A program made the position numbers and the translations under genes. A DNA stretch of 64,000 bases from Microbulbifer donghaiensis (GTDB lineage Bacteria; Pseudomonadota; Gammaproteobacteria; Pseudomonadales; Cellvibrionaceae), in NCBI RefSeq assembly GCF_900129095.1, contig NZ_FQVA01000006.1, forward strand, positions 83,830 through 147,829. The letters run 5' to 3'. This document shows, in pieces, positions 46,388 to 56,443 of the stretch (position 1 is the first letter of the stretch; each line of letters starts with the position of its first letter). Under the pieces are notes generated by a model, which was not told the origin of the DNA, ran no database searches, and saw nothing but the letters and a program-made list of their open reading frames with translations.

Positions 46388-46946
46388 AAGCTCGCAGCCA
46401 AAAACCGGCGGGATTCAGCTTGGCACTTCCGGTGCTGAGCCGAAAATTCGTTGCTCGTTAGCACGCGCCTGACGAACCTGCGCCACTAGCAGAATAGAAG
46501 AGGGTTGAACCGGCCGCTTGAGTCAGGAGGTGTCGGGGAGACCGATTGCTAGAAGATCGACCGCCGGCTATGGCTCTCATACGGCAGAAGTTTCCGCGCC
46601 GGACTCCTGTTGCTGTGTATCTGGATTGCTGGACACCGAAGGGTTTTTACTCGTCAGCATATGCAATCGGCGGAGGGCTATTGGGCTGGGGCGCCAAAGA
46701 ATATTGAGCGAACAGGGCTGAATTGTTTACGCCCTGAATTCCATCGCCGATGATCTCTACGAGCCGTGAAACTATCGGTTCACGAAATCTTCCCGGCGAG
46801 GTCATCAAGCCGTCATAAAGACGCGCAACACCTCGGTAGGATTTATAGAGAACTTATACTCGCATTGATAACTGCGCACCGATATACGGGCACGGATACT
46901 GGGGCGTAGATTTGTTGTTTTCGCTGTAAATCAAACAGAATCCATA
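46388..46946. other. 559-nt divergent intergenic region
   Basis: Separates the pyruvate-kinase-like gene from the LtaS-like gene. Frames here are short and unconvincing. A small inverted repeat GTGAA/TTCAC lies near 46767-46785. The 150 nt before 46947 are AT-rich and likely contain its promoter, but I cannot name the hexamers with confidence. Confidence 0.4.
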
Positions 46947-49070
46947 ATGTTTAAGATGCGAAGTGTGAAGGCGCTAGATGCTGGCGAAACGTGGACCGGC
47001 AGCGAAGCCCCTGTTCAACCAATGACGGGATTGTCCGCGAAGGTAAGTGCCGCCTGTGGATATGTCATAGATAGCCGCGCTATCTGGATTTGCTGGGCCT
47101 GGGCAGTGCTGGTCTACGCGCTAATGGCCCGCGGTTGGTTTTACACACACATGTTTACGGTTGACGCCGCGCCGTTTGGCTTCGATGCAAACCAGCACCG
47201 CTGGCTCGACCTGATGCTGAATGCCTACCGCGACCTGGAATTTGTCGTGCCCTCGACCCTGGTCCTGGCAGTGGCTGGCTTCGTACTGGCATGGTTGTTG
47301 AGAAAGCTGGGCTGGAAGCCGAGCTGGTGGCGCCACTTGCTTATCCTGGCAATGATGCTGTTGATTGGCGTTTTCCATGGCGCCTTCTACCGAGTGGCCT
47401 TTGTAATGCACGTTCCCCTGGGATACGACGCATTACAGGAGGCGTGGCTGAGTGGATTCGGCTTTTCGGAGTTCAAGGCCGAGCTTTCTCCACTCTATAT
47501 GATGCTGATGTTGTTGCCGGCGGCACTTTATTTGGTGGGCCTGATACTGAATCATTCCGGGTGGCAGAGAGTGCGCAATGGTGTGACGCTCAGCCTTTTG
47601 GCGGCGGTGGCAGCGATGGGCGCATTTGAGCGTTATTTCGGCGAGGAAGACTTCCTGAGAATCAATCCGGTCGTCCATGTCTCCAAAGACGTAATCAAGG
47701 GCGTCCTGTTTTCCCACAACATGTTTGCCGACGAGGAGCGTGAGCCTTCGGCAGCGCAGATGTCATCCGTGAGCTGGATCGATCCTGCATTTGTGGGAAC
47801 GCCGATCCCTCCCGCAGTCGCTGGCGCAGAAGTTGCTGTGAGACCGGGCGGCGGAATTCCTGCGGCAAGTGACTTCGATGTGGTGATGTTTATTCTGGAG
47901 AGTGTCGGGCGCCGCTATATCTTTGATACCGCCCTCAGAGGTGAGGGACAGCCGAACGACATACCCATGCCGTTCCTGCAGGCGCTGTCCCGCGAGGGAC
48001 TATTTTTTGGCAATCACTATTCGCCGAGCAACAGCAGCCCCCGCTCGATCTTCTCCCTGGTCACCGGCTTGGGGCCAGTGCCGGTTCCGTACCTGTTTGC
48101 GACGCGCAGTGATATAAAGGTGCCCACACTGGGACAAATCATTGACAGGCAGAATGCCTTTTTGGTCACACCGAGTCGCACCGCCCATTACTTTCCCCGC
48201 GGCCTGTTTGTCCACGCCGGCATCGAGATTCAGGACTATTACTCCATTCCGGATGGCTATTTGAAACACCCGGCAAGCGATTGGCTGCGCGACGAGCGCG
48301 ATGCAATGGATGCGTTTATCGACCGGGTCAGCAACGAGACCGGTCCATTCTTTGGCATCTACTATAGCGGCGCCGCCCACCTCGCCTACACAGACTACGG
48401 ACCGAAATTCCGCATTATTGACTCTATCGACCGCGATATCGACCGTTACTACAATAACCTGCGCCTGCTGGATGTGCAGCTGAAGCGCTTCTACGCAGCA
48501 CTGGAGGCCCGCGGCAGGTCGGACCGCACCATCGTTATTATTGCCGGTGATCACGGCGAGGCCTTTGGCCAGCACGAGGGTAATTGGGGCCACTCGCGAG
48601 CTAGCTACAGCGAGAACTTTGAAACCTTCGCCTTGATTCATCAGCCGCGCCTGTTCGCGCCGACACATATCGAGCGTCCCACAGTACATTCAGACGTACT
48701 GCCGACCCTGCTCGATGGCATGGGCGTGGAATTTGATCGCGATCTGATACAGGGTGAGTCGGCATTTGCGGAAGGGCAACGTAAGTACGTCTTCCTTTAC
48801 GGCAATGAGAATACCGTGAGCTCAATAGACCGGGACGGCACCAAGCTGCAACTGATTTACAAAACCGGGGAATGCCGCGTGTTCGAACTCGCGCAGGACC
48901 CGCTCGAATCGACTCCGTTGGCGTGTGACGGATACGAGCAGCAGAAGATTGCGACCCTGAAGTACAAGGTCTATCAGCCTCGCATTCTGTCGCAGTACAA
49001 CGCCAGCCTGCGGCAGGCCAGCGAAAATGAGCAATCACTCGACCTGGCGGTACAGCGCGGCCATGATTAG
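46947..49070 (+). CDS. LtaS/sulfatase-fold membrane phosphotransferase or sulfatase
   Basis: 707-residue inner-membrane protein: about five hydrophobic segments in the first 230 residues, then a periplasmic alkaline-phosphatase-fold domain. Motifs: VVMFILESVGRRY (metal), HYSPSNSSPRSIFSLVTG (nucleophile loop with Ser rather than a Cys-type sulfatase signature), VIIAGDHGEAF and SDVLPTLLDGMG. Overall plan is that of LTA synthase-like and phosphoglycerol transferase enzymes; in Gram-negatives such proteins modify lipids, periplasmic glucans or surface glycans. Substrate unknown. Single gene with hairpins after the stop. Confidence 0.87.
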   Translation: MFKMRSVKALDAGETWTGSEAPVQPMTGLSAKVSAACGYVIDSRAIWICWAWAVLVYALMARGWFYTHMFTVDAAPFGFDANQHRWLDLMLNAYRDLEFVVPSTLVLAVAGFVLAWLLRKLGWKPSWWRHLLILAMMLLIGVFHGAFYRVAFVMHVPLGYDALQEAWLSGFGFSEFKAELSPLYMMLMLLPAALYLVGLILNHSGWQRVRNGVTLSLLAAVAAMGAFERYFGEEDFLRINPVVHVSKDVIKGVLFSHNMFADEEREPSAAQMSSVSWIDPAFVGTPIPPAVAGAEVAVRPGGGIPAASDFDVVMFILESVGRRYIFDTALRGEGQPNDIPMPFLQALSREGLFFGNHYSPSNSSPRSIFSLVTGLGPVPVPYLFATRSDIKVPTLGQIIDRQNAFLVTPSRTAHYFPRGLFVHAGIEIQDYYSIPDGYLKHPASDWLRDERDAMDAFIDRVSNETGPFFGIYYSGAAHLAYTDYGPKFRIIDSIDRDIDRYYNNLRLLDVQLKRFYAALEARGRSDRTIVIIAGDHGEAFGQHEGNWGHSRASYSENFETFALIHQPRLFAPTHIERPTVHSDVLPTLLDGMGVEFDRDLIQGESAFAEGQRKYVFLYGNENTVSSIDRDGTKLQLIYKTGECRVFELAQDPLESTPLACDGYEQQKIATLKYKVYQPRILSQYNASLRQASENEQSLDLAVQRGHD

Positions 49071-49080
49071 TAAATAGGAG

Positions 49081-49134
49081 GAGGGCGATTGCCCTCAGCT
49101 CCCGCCCTTTTCGGGGGCCGCGGGGCCCCCTTCT
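49081..49134. terminator. Two hairpins between convergent genes
   Basis: GAGGGC-GATT-GCCCTC (49081-49096) and GGGGGCC-N4-GGCCCCC (49113-49130), the second followed by TTCT, fall between the LtaS-like gene and the oppositely oriented catalase. Likely terminates both transcripts. Confidence 0.7.
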
Positions 49135-49146
49135 GCGATCGCCTGA

Positions 49147-50625
49147 TCAGCCGCCTGTGACACCCTTCTCGATCCGCTCGCCGATGTCCTTATCGACGTT
49201 GCGCCAGTATTCAAAAGCGCGCTTCAGGATTTCGTCCGATACACCTGCCTTCAGGTGTCCGACCACATTGGAGACCAGGCGCTCCCGCTCGCTGTCATTC
49301 ATGACCTCGCGCACCAGCGTCCCCGCCTGCACGAAGTCATCATCTTCTTTGTGCGGCGTATAGGCCGCGTGCATAAATTCGCCGCTCGCTTCCCATTTCT
49401 CCGTGTAGGTGTGATTGGCCGCGGGACCGCCTTTCGTATTGGGGGCGTAGACCGGATCGGAGACATTATCGACCCGCAGCGCGCCGTCCTTGCTGTAACT
49501 GTGCACCGGACACTTGGGTTTGTTTACCGGGATCTGCTTGTAATTCACACCCATGCGCGCGCGGTGTGCGTCCGCATAGGAGAAGACGCGGGCCAGCAGC
49601 ATCTTGTCCGGACTGAAACCGATGCCGGGTACCACACTGTTCGGCTCGAATGCCGCCTGCTCGATTTCGGTGTGGAAGTCCGTCGGATTGCGGTTCAGGG
49701 TCAGGCGGCCGACCTCTTGCAGCGGGTAATCGCCGTGTGGCCAGACTTTTGTCAGGTCGAACGGGTTGAAGCGGTAATTCTGTGCTTCGTCAAACGGCAT
49801 TATCTGCACGTGCAGGGTCCAGCTCGGATAGTCGCCGCTGGCAATGGCATTGAACAGGTCGCGGCGGTGGGCATCGGCATCCTCGCCGGCCAGGCGGTCA
49901 GCCTCCGCCTGGGTCAGGTTCTCGATACCCTGGTCTGTCTTGAAGTGGTACTTGATCCAGAAGCGCTCGCCCTTGGCATTGACCCACATATAGGTGTGGC
50001 TGGAGTAGCCATTCATATGCCGGTAGGTCTTCGGAATACCGCGGTCGCCCATCAGCCAGGTGACCTGGTGCGCGGACTCCGGCGACAGGGTCCAGAAATC
50101 CCACTGCATGTCGTGATCGCGCAGGCCAGAATCCGCGCGCCGTTTCTGTGAGCGGATAAAGTGCTGGAACTTCATCGGATCGCGGAGGAAGAATACCGGC
50201 GTATTGTTCCCCACCATGTCGTAGTTGCCTTCGCTGGTGTAGAACTTCAGGGCAAAGCCGCGCGGGTCGCGCCAGGTATCTGGGCTGCCTTTTTCGCCGG
50301 CGACGGTAGAGAAGCGGATAAGCGTATCGGTCTTGGCACCGGGCTGGAACACCGCCGCCTTGGTGTAGGCGCTCATGTCCTTGGTGACCTCGAAGTAACC
50401 AAAGGCACCGGAACCCTTGGCGTGAGGCTGGCGCTCGGGGATATGTTCCCGGTTGAAATTGGCCATCTGCTCGATCAGGTAGTGATCCTGCAGCAGGATA
50501 GGGCCATCGGCGCCGACCGTCAGGGAGTATTCATCACTGGCTACCGGGATACCGGCATCGTTCGTTGTGCGGTTTTTGTCGTCCTTGGCCACGGTACTGT
50601 TTCCTCCATCATGGCTGTCGTTCAC
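49147..50625 (-). CDS. katA: Monofunctional heme catalase (small-subunit type)
   Basis: 492-residue catalase that dismutates H2O2. The catalytic histidine is in [16 protein letters not shown] (near residue 67), the asparagine in [18 protein letters not shown], and the proximal heme tyrosine in [14 protein letters not shown]. Length is that of clade 3 small-subunit catalases; no C-terminal flavodoxin-like domain and no export signal. Single gene with its own upstream region. Together with ahpCF it shows a strong peroxide-defence set in this window. Confidence 0.96.
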   Translation of the reverse strand: MNDSHDGGNSTVAKDDKNRTTNDAGIPVASDEYSLTVGADGPILLQDHYLIEQMANFNREHIPERQPHAKGSGAFGYFEVTKDMSAYTKAAVFQPGAKTDTLIRFSTVAGEKGSPDTWRDPRGFALKFYTSEGNYDMVGNNTPVFFLRDPMKFQHFIRSQKRRADSGLRDHDMQWDFWTLSPESAHQVTWLMGDRGIPKTYRHMNGYSSHTYMWVNAKGERFWIKYHFKTDQGIENLTQAEADRLAGEDADAHRRDLFNAIASGDYPSWTLHVQIMPFDEAQNYRFNPFDLTKVWPHGDYPLQEVGRLTLNRNPTDFHTEIEQAAFEPNSVVPGIGFSPDKMLLARVFSYADAHRARMGVNYKQIPVNKPKCPVHSYSKDGALRVDNVSDPVYAPNTKGGPAANHTYTEKWEASGEFMHAAYTPHKEDDDFVQAGTLVREVMNDSERERLVSNVVGHLKAGVSDEILKRAFEYWRNVDKDIGERIEKGVTGG

Positions 50626-50798
50626 TCTGCCCGCAGCTTGCAGGCGCCAGACAGAGAAAACGATAGCGCAGTATCACCTTTCCCGGAGGGCATTAGGCGC
50701 ATGGTCGCAGTGGGAAAGTCGAATGGCGGGCGTCCGATATCTGAGGCCTTGCTGACAAGCCGTTCACTACAGGAAAGTTGTGCGGAGCAGGGGCGGCT

Positions 50799-51170
50799 TT
50801 ACAGGATACCGCGCAACAGGTAGATGATCAGGGCGGCGCCGAGTAGCCCGACAATGCCGTTGGTGATCATGCCAAAATAGAGGTTATATCCAGCCGGAAC
50901 ACCGGCGGGGCACAGGGTATTGAGAATGCGCCTGTACTGCCAGACCGAAAAGAGCGCGATGAAAGACGCCAGAAAGACAAAGGAAATACCAATCGTAAAG
51001 GAGATATTTCGCTGCAGTTCCTGAAAGTCGGCATGACCTTCTATTTTCAGAAAGACGCCGAAGCGCTCCACGACAAATCCGAACGCCATCAGCGAGCTGC
51101 TGGTGCGGTTCCAGGCGAGCAGGGTGCGCTCGGCGGAAAACAGGACGTTTGGATCGGGCGAGTCGGGCAT
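50799..51170 (-). CDS. DUF202 (YidH-like) membrane protein
   Basis: 123-residue protein of DUF202. The N-terminal NVLFSAERTLLAWNRTSSSLMAFGF motif is diagnostic; three hydrophobic segments follow (about residues 25-42, 55-76, 98-121). Function unknown. Single gene. Confidence 0.88.
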   Translation of the reverse strand: MPDSPDPNVLFSAERTLLAWNRTSSSLMAFGFVVERFGVFLKIEGHADFQELQRNISFTIGISFVFLASFIALFSVWQYRRILNTLCPAGVPAGYNLYFGMITNGIVGLLGAALIIYLLRGIL

Positions 51171-51320
51171 ATCGAGTGGGCGGTGCAGTTCTGGAAAATA
51201 TTACGTCCTACAATCCATCGGATTCTGGTCCCTAGTGCTAGCGCTGACCAGGAAGGTGGCGCGTCACAGATTGCCTGTGATGGATTGGTGCATCCGCAGG
51301 CGAAGAAACCGCGCTACCCT

Positions 51321-51875
51321 TTATTGCTTTCTATGTGCCCGGTGAATCAACGTATTGGACGGGTGGCTGCTGTGGTCGACGACTTTGTGCGAGGCCTCAA
51401 TTCCAGCGATCGGCAGCTTGTCGGCATCGAGCAAGCCGATTTGTGCCAGCACCGACGCCTGATCCCAGTAAATGCGCTCGCCGGCAATCTTGCCATCCTC
51501 GAATTGCACCACGACAACGACCGCCACTTCCACGTGTCTGCCCGTCGGCGCCACGCCGGGCAGTATCCAGGGCATCTCGATTGAGTGGGTAAACTTGTGG
51601 ATCAGCTCGTCGACGAGGCGGTCCTCGCCCACAGTGCGGGCAATCGGGGTTATCTTGGTGTCGGGAGGGTGGCCTGTGAGGAAATGTGTGCGGTAAAAAT
51701 CACGGACACCCTCGGCACCGGCACCACCCGTCATCACCGGCACGTGATTGACGAAAGGGTGCTCCACCATGGTATCCATGGTCGCATCGATACTCTTCAT
51801 TTCGAACTCGGCAGCTATATGCCGCTCCCACATGTCGACCATCGCCTGCTGCTTGGAAGTAAGTGGATTGTTCAT
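51321..51875 (-). CDS. SnoaL/NTF2-like protein
   Basis: 184-residue soluble protein of the SnoaL-like polyketide-cyclase/NTF2 superfamily: helix MVDMWERHIAAEFEMKSIDATMDTM, strand PFVNHVPVMTGG, RDFYRTHFLTGHPP and late VVVVVQFEDGKIAGERIYWDQASVLAQIG, the family's closing strand. Ligand unknown. It lies 17 nt before the thioesterase gene end in the same direction, so both are probably one transcript. Confidence 0.85.
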   Translation of the reverse strand: MNNPLTSKQQAMVDMWERHIAAEFEMKSIDATMDTMVEHPFVNHVPVMTGGAGAEGVRDFYRTHFLTGHPPDTKITPIARTVGEDRLVDELIHKFTHSIEMPWILPGVAPTGRHVEVAVVVVVQFEDGKIAGERIYWDQASVLAQIGLLDADKLPIAGIEASHKVVDHSSHPSNTLIHRAHRKQ

Positions 51876-51892
51876 AGTGTACGCGGCTCGGC

Positions 51893-52354
51893 TTACTTAA
51901 TTTCGGATGCTTGGTAGCGCAAATCGACGGCCATGTAGGTAGCGAGTGCGGTTGCGCAGAGTGTCTGCGAGCCGTCTTTCGATACGGCAAAGACATCGCT
52001 TCGGCATACGGTCAGTGTACGGCCGCACTTGAGCACAGTGGCGCTTGCAATGAGGTGCACGCCTCGACCCGGCGACAACAGATTGAGCTTGAACTCGACA
52101 GTGACATTGGTGCGGTCGGCCGGCAGAAGCGAGAAGGCAGCGTATCCACCACTGACATCCGCCAAACTTGCAATGACACCGCCATGAAAGAAACCGTGTT
52201 GCTGGGACAGTGCGTCGGTGAATCCAACCTTCAGTTCACAATGTCCGGGCGCGAGCTGTGACATCTCGGCGCCCAGTGTATGCATAAACCCCTGGCTTAA
52301 AAAACTCTCCCGTGTGCGTTGCTCAAACGCGGGATCGCGTGGCACAAAAATCAT
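51893..52354 (-). CDS. PaaI-type hotdog-fold thioesterase
   Basis: 153-residue hotdog-fold thioesterase. The signature LSQQHGFFHGGVIASLADVSGGYAAFSLL contains the conserved His-Gly-Gly and the acidic catalytic position; TVEFKLNLLSPGRGVHLIASATVLKCGRTLTVCRSDV is the second strand set. It hydrolyses acyl- or aryl-CoA thioesters in the cytosol. ATG 52354 (MIFVPRDPAFEQ) matches the family start. Divergent from the LysR gene. Confidence 0.87.
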   Translation of the reverse strand: MIFVPRDPAFEQRTRESFLSQGFMHTLGAEMSQLAPGHCELKVGFTDALSQQHGFFHGGVIASLADVSGGYAAFSLLPADRTNVTVEFKLNLLSPGRGVHLIASATVLKCGRTLTVCRSDVFAVSKDGSQTLCATALATYMAVDLRYQASEIK

Positions 52355-52606
52355 GCGACGGCTCTGACCTCCATGTTGTCGAGATTCCCCGCGCCATGGC
52401 AGAAGCACAGTGATACCTGCAATTACTATATTTCCGGTTGAGCTGCTGGCGTCTGGGCATGCCCCGAATTATAGGGACGGCCTTCAAGCATAGGGGAGAT
52501 TCTTTCCCTTTTCGCTCGAGATACAACGTATTTGAACGCAGGGATTCGGCAGATTCGTTTAAATGAACAAAGTATAGGGATGGCGTATCTCGCCAGAGAG
52601 GGCTGA

Positions 52607-53506
52607 ATGCTAATCAGTTTTGAGCGATTGCGATATCTAAAATTGATTGTCGAGCTAGGCTCGATTTCCGCCGCGGCCCGGCAACTTGGGAAGAGTGCCT
52701 CTGGCGTAACCCAGGTGATGGAGGCGTTTGAGGCGGATCTCGGCATCGCGCTGTTTGAACGCCAGCCGGGCAAGGCGGTGCGCCTGACCAGCTCCGGCAA
52801 GAGCTTTTACCTGCAGGCGATGGAATTGATTCCGCAACTGGAGACGCTGGAGAAAAAGGCCGCAGCTCTGCAGGCTGGCGTGGAAGATGAACTCAATCTG
52901 GCGCTGCACGGATTCAGTTACTTTGCGTTTATCAATGACGCGCTGCGCATGCTCCAGCAACAGTACCCGTCGGTGACCATCAACCTGCTGGATATTGAAA
53001 ACCCGGCCAGCCTGGCGAAAGCGGATATTCGCTTGTCATTGATGCCGGTGGAACAGCACCGCGGTATGCGCTCGGTAACGCTGTTCAGTTTGATGTGGCA
53101 ACTGGTGGCGGCGCCGCACCATCCATTGGCGAGGAAGAAAGGCCAGCTGAGCCGCGCCGATCTCGGCCAGTACGCCCAGTTGATGCCGTTGCCGAGTGAA
53201 TTCTTCGACCAGAAGCTACTGCTGTCGATGCTGTATTCCAGCTCGGTCATTCAGTGTGAACGCTTCTACCACTATCAGTCCGGGCTTCTCGATGGCCTGG
53301 GATACGGGATTTTCCCGTCCGTTATGAGCCAGCCACTGACTGAAGAGGGCAGGCTGGTCAACCTGCAGACGGATGTGGCGGTGAACAAGTCCGGCTGGCC
53401 GGTCGATCTCGCCTGGTCCGAGTCTATCGGCCCGGCAGGGGACTTTTTGGTGGAGTGCCTACAGGAGCAGGCCGAGCGCTTTTGCGGCGGCAGGGCGGTG
53501 CTCTGA
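52607..53506 (+). CDS. LysR-family transcriptional regulator (pair 1)
   Basis: 299-residue LysR regulator. The N-terminal helix-turn-helix is ISFERLRYLKLIVELGSISAAARQLGKSASGVTQVMEAFE; effector-binding periplasmic-protein-like domain from about residue 90. It lies 98 nt upstream of an exported Ntn-hydrolase and resembles the second LysR at 61709 in size and sequence, which in turn neighbours the second hydrolase; so each regulator probably controls its adjacent hydrolase. Also divergent from the thioesterase gene. Effector unknown. Confidence 0.88.
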   Translation: MLISFERLRYLKLIVELGSISAAARQLGKSASGVTQVMEAFEADLGIALFERQPGKAVRLTSSGKSFYLQAMELIPQLETLEKKAAALQAGVEDELNLALHGFSYFAFINDALRMLQQQYPSVTINLLDIENPASLAKADIRLSLMPVEQHRGMRSVTLFSLMWQLVAAPHHPLARKKGQLSRADLGQYAQLMPLPSEFFDQKLLLSMLYSSSVIQCERFYHYQSGLLDGLGYGIFPSVMSQPLTEEGRLVNLQTDVAVNKSGWPVDLAWSESIGPAGDFLVECLQEQAERFCGGRAVL

Positions 53507-53604
53507 GCCAACCGTTAAGTTGAATTAAAGGGTGCCAACTCGTCGTCGTTCCGCTTCCGGGTTTCAATGTCGCCATCACAGCAACACGACATCTGGAGTT
53601 AGTG

Positions 53605-54672
53605 ATGAAAAAGACATTACTCGCGATTGGCCTGGCAGCAGCCACCACTTTTGCAACAGTATCAAGTGCGAATGCCTGTTTGGTTTATGTTGGTAAATCA
53701 AACGACAGCATGCCGGTTATCGGTCGCACGGTCGAATTTGGCTACGACGTGCAGACATTGGCTTCATTCCCCACCGATTTTGCCACTTTTCCGCGCGGCT
53801 CTGAATTTACCACCTATGGTTCGGACACACCGCTGACATGGAACAGCAAATATGGCTTCTCCGGCATGAGCCACGACGGCCTGGTATCGGATGGAATAAA
53901 TGAGAAGGGCCTCTATGTTGCCATGCTCTGGTTTGCCGACGGCAAGTATCCGGCTCAGGATACATCAAAGCCCGGCTTGGCCTCGGGATCCATTGTCAAC
54001 TGGCTGCTGAGTAACTTTGCCAGCGTGGATGAGGCGGTAAGCGGGCTTGCAAAAATCAACGTGTACCAGTCGGACGACAACCACCTGGGCATCGAGCTGC
54101 CGGCGCACTTCCAGCTGGTGGACAAATCCGGCAAGGTGTTAGTTGTGGAGTACATAGATGGCGAGATGACAGTCACTGACAATTCCGATCTTGGGGTGAT
54201 GACCAACTCGCCAAAAATTGCGGACCACAAGCAGGCATACCAGCAGTTTCTCAAACAGAAACCGCATCTGGATGCTTCCAGTGAAGTCGATGGTGGCATG
54301 CTGGAAGGTCTTCCGGGTGGCTATACCGCGCTGGAAAGAACTGTGCGCACCGCCATACTGCGAGACTTGACGCCGACGCCAAAAACCAAAGAGGAGGCGA
54401 TCAACCAGGTCGTTCACGCCCTGAACACGACAGACTATGTCCGCGGTGCGGCTGAGTTCCCCAGCCGGGGTATGTCTGGTGGTAAACAGGAAACGTCGTT
54501 TATCACCGTGATCGACATGGCGAACATGGACTACTACTACCGCACGGTAGACAGCCTGACACTGCACAAGGTAGATCTGAACCAGGTCGATTACAGCAAA
54601 GGTAAGCCGGTGACAGGATTTAACATCTATGGCGGTATCCGCTTCGTGGATGTCACCGACCGGGCCCAGTAA
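53605..54672 (+). CDS. Exported linear-amide C-N hydrolase (Ntn, PVA/choloylglycine-hydrolase family; copy 1)
   Basis: 355-residue Ntn hydrolase. The signal peptide MKKTLLAIGLAAATTFATVSSANA is cut just before the cysteine of CLVYVGKS, which becomes the catalytic N-terminal nucleophile. RTVEFGYDV (Arg near the nucleophile), the DGLVSDGINEKGLYVAMLWF segment, DNSDLGVMTNSP and the FPSRGMSGGKQETSF stretch match Gram-negative penicillin V acylases. Some such enzymes cleave N-acyl homoserine lactones, so signal degradation is a plausible role, but it is inferred. GGAG lies 6 nt before ATG 53605. Paralogue at 60463. Confidence 0.88.
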   Translation: MKKTLLAIGLAAATTFATVSSANACLVYVGKSNDSMPVIGRTVEFGYDVQTLASFPTDFATFPRGSEFTTYGSDTPLTWNSKYGFSGMSHDGLVSDGINEKGLYVAMLWFADGKYPAQDTSKPGLASGSIVNWLLSNFASVDEAVSGLAKINVYQSDDNHLGIELPAHFQLVDKSGKVLVVEYIDGEMTVTDNSDLGVMTNSPKIADHKQAYQQFLKQKPHLDASSEVDGGMLEGLPGGYTALERTVRTAILRDLTPTPKTKEEAINQVVHALNTTDYVRGAAEFPSRGMSGGKQETSFITVIDMANMDYYYRTVDSLTLHKVDLNQVDYSKGKPVTGFNIYGGIRFVDVTDRAQ

Positions 54673-54693
54673 ACGCAATCTCAACCCCTCGAG

Positions 54694-54750
54694 TGCCGGG
54701 CGTCAGCCCGGCATGTGCTGAAGCCCAACTGCAGGATGCGATTGGGCTTT
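54694..54750 (+). terminator. Double hairpin terminator after Ntn hydrolase copy 1
   Basis: A perfect stem TGCCGGGC-gtca-GCCCGGCA (54694-54713) is followed by a second, AAGCCCA ... TGGGCTTT (54721-54750) with a short T run. Lies about 20 nt past the stop and before a convergent gene. Confidence 0.75.
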
Positions 54751-54794
54751 GGTTGTTCCTGGCACGCAAGCCCGCCCGATTTCGTTACATTTAG

Positions 54795-55514
54795 TCAGGG
54801 GTGCGGATGATCGCCGTCATCGCCTGGCCGCCTCTTGTCATGCGCCTCCGGCTCTAAAGCATTTTTCCGGGCCATTGCGAGCAGGGTTGCCACGAGCGTG
54901 ACAAGCAGCGCGTTCGCCCAGGGTGCGCCCAGTGCGGTCAGGGTCAAGCCTGCGAGGATTAACCAGAGAAAGGGGACAATGGCGGCGAGCCACATCGCCG
55001 TGCCCCTGAGCACAATCAGGATCAGGCCGAACGTGGTGATGGCCGTGGGGGCGGGGTTTATGCCGAAGGTTTCTGCCTGGTACGGGGAGTAGCCTGACAG
55101 CGGCGCAATCCACGGATAGCCGAACAGGCCCAGGGCCGCAATCAGCGTGCCCGCGAGTGATGGGATATTCAACAATCGTGGCGGCCGCTCAATACCGTAG
55201 CGGGTGAGGGCGATAAGGACCAATGCGCCGGCCTGGACAATAAAGGCCCAGCCAGCATAGTGCCCGGCCCAGTTCAGTTCGGCGTAACGCTGCAGGAAGT
55301 AGGCGACACCAACGAACACCCACAGCGGAGCGATGAGCAGCAATGCGATGCGCGCTCGCCCGCTAAGTGCGCACAGCAGCGCCGTACAGCCCATTGCCAG
55401 GGTGAGCAGGTGCAACGGCCAAAAGGTCTCATTAGTGCGGTCCAGCAGACGGAAGTAGACGTCCGCGGTGAACGGGATAAAGTCCTGCAGTTCGTAGCTG
55501 GACCAGTCACTCAT
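54795..55514 (-). CDS. Integral membrane protein (DUF6064-like)
   Basis: 239-residue inner-membrane protein with seven or so hydrophobic segments. The N-terminus YELQDFIPFTADVYFRLLDRTNETFWPLHLL resembles DUF6064 proteins, which are of unknown function. The start overlaps the stop of the aldo/keto reductase gene by 4 nt (ATGA), so it is the third gene of an overlapping operon. C-terminal tail is His/Asp-rich (DDGDHPHP). Confidence 0.72.
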   Translation of the reverse strand: MSDWSSYELQDFIPFTADVYFRLLDRTNETFWPLHLLTLAMGCTALLCALSGRARIALLLIAPLWVFVGVAYFLQRYAELNWAGHYAGWAFIVQAGALVLIALTRYGIERPPRLLNIPSLAGTLIAALGLFGYPWIAPLSGYSPYQAETFGINPAPTAITTFGLILIVLRGTAMWLAAIVPFLWLILAGLTLTALGAPWANALLVTLVATLLAMARKNALEPEAHDKRRPGDDGDHPHP

Positions 55515-56443
55515 AGCGACTCGATATATTTAATCATCCGCTGCCGCGTGTCGGCGGAGGGCAGGGGGGCGCGGCCGGCGCGCATATTCTCGTTGAGGTG
55601 ATCGACCCGTGTAGTAGCGGGGATGGCACAGTTCACCGCCGGGTGGCTGACGATAAACTTCAGCAGGAAGTCGGCCCAGGTGCGGCAGTCAAATTCCTGC
55701 GTTGCCCATTCCGGTACCTGCTCCCGGCGCTTCAGCCCCTTGATTAAGCTGCCGCCATCGTAGGGACGGTTGGCGATCACGGCGATGCCTCTCTCTCTCG
55801 CCAGCGGCAGCAGCCGCTTCTCGACGTCGCGGTGGCTGATGTTGTAGGTCATCTGCGCAAAGTCGATATCCTCGGACGCCATGATCTTTTCGAGCTCGGC
55901 ATGGCGGCGCCCGTGCGAGGTAGTGACGCCAACGTAGTCGATGGTGCCGGCGGCCTTCATTTCCCGCAGCGCCGGCAGGTACTCGCGCCAGTCGGTCAGG
56001 TTGTGGACCTGCATCAGATCGAAGTGCTGCACGCCCCAGCGTTCCGCCAGCCGCGCGACCTGTTCGCGGACAGAACCGCCCGCCGGGCTCCACACCTTCT
56101 CGGCGGAAAACAGCGAGGCGGGTATACCGAGGCGCTTGAGAGCGTAGCCGATGACATCGGGCGCGGAGCCGTACATCGGCGAGGAGTCGATCAGGCCACC
56201 ACCATCGGCGAAGAAGGCCTCAACTACCTCGGTGCGCGCTTTCAGCAATTGGGGGTCACTGCCGACATTGAAAGTGCGCCAGGTGCCTAGCCCAATCACC
56301 GGCAGCGTCTTGCCGGTACTGGGAATAGGTTTGGAGAGCCGTTCGCTGGACTGGGCCCACAGCAAACCTGCAGGGAGTAGGGCGGCAGTAAGGCCGGCCG
56401 ATATCAATTTCAGGCTTTGCCGGCGGGTGAGATTACTTGGCAT
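55511..56443 (-). CDS. Tat-exported aldo/keto reductase
   Basis: 310-residue aldo/keto reductase. The N-terminus has a twin-arginine signal (TRRQSLKLISAGLTAALLPAGLLWAQ). The barrel shows VIGLGTWRTF, DSSPMYGSAPDVIG (catalytic Asp and Tyr), a lysine in SAEKVWSPAGG, and HFDLMQVHNLTD (catalytic His), then TYNISHRDVEKRLLPLARERGI. An exported, cofactor-loaded reductase is implied. Overlaps the upstream gene by 11 nt and the downstream one by 4 nt, so the three are tightly coupled. Confidence 0.88.
   Translation of the reverse strand: MPSNLTRRQSLKLISAGLTAALLPAGLLWAQSSERLSKPIPSTGKTLPVIGLGTWRTFNVGSDPQLLKARTEVVEAFFADGGGLIDSSPMYGSAPDVIGYALKRLGIPASLFSAEKVWSPAGGSVREQVARLAERWGVQHFDLMQVHNLTDWREYLPALREMKAAGTIDYVGVTTSHGRRHAELEKIMASEDIDFAQMTYNISHRDVEKRLLPLARERGIAVIANRPYDGGSLIKGLKRREQVPEWATQEFDCRTWADFLLKFIVSHPAVNCAIPATTRVDHLNENMRAGRAPLPSADTRQRMIKYIESL

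Noticed and set aside
46518..46721. 67-codon rightward ORF in the gap before the LtaS-like gene
   Set aside because: Cys/Arg-rich random composition, no ribosome binding site that I see and no homology signal.
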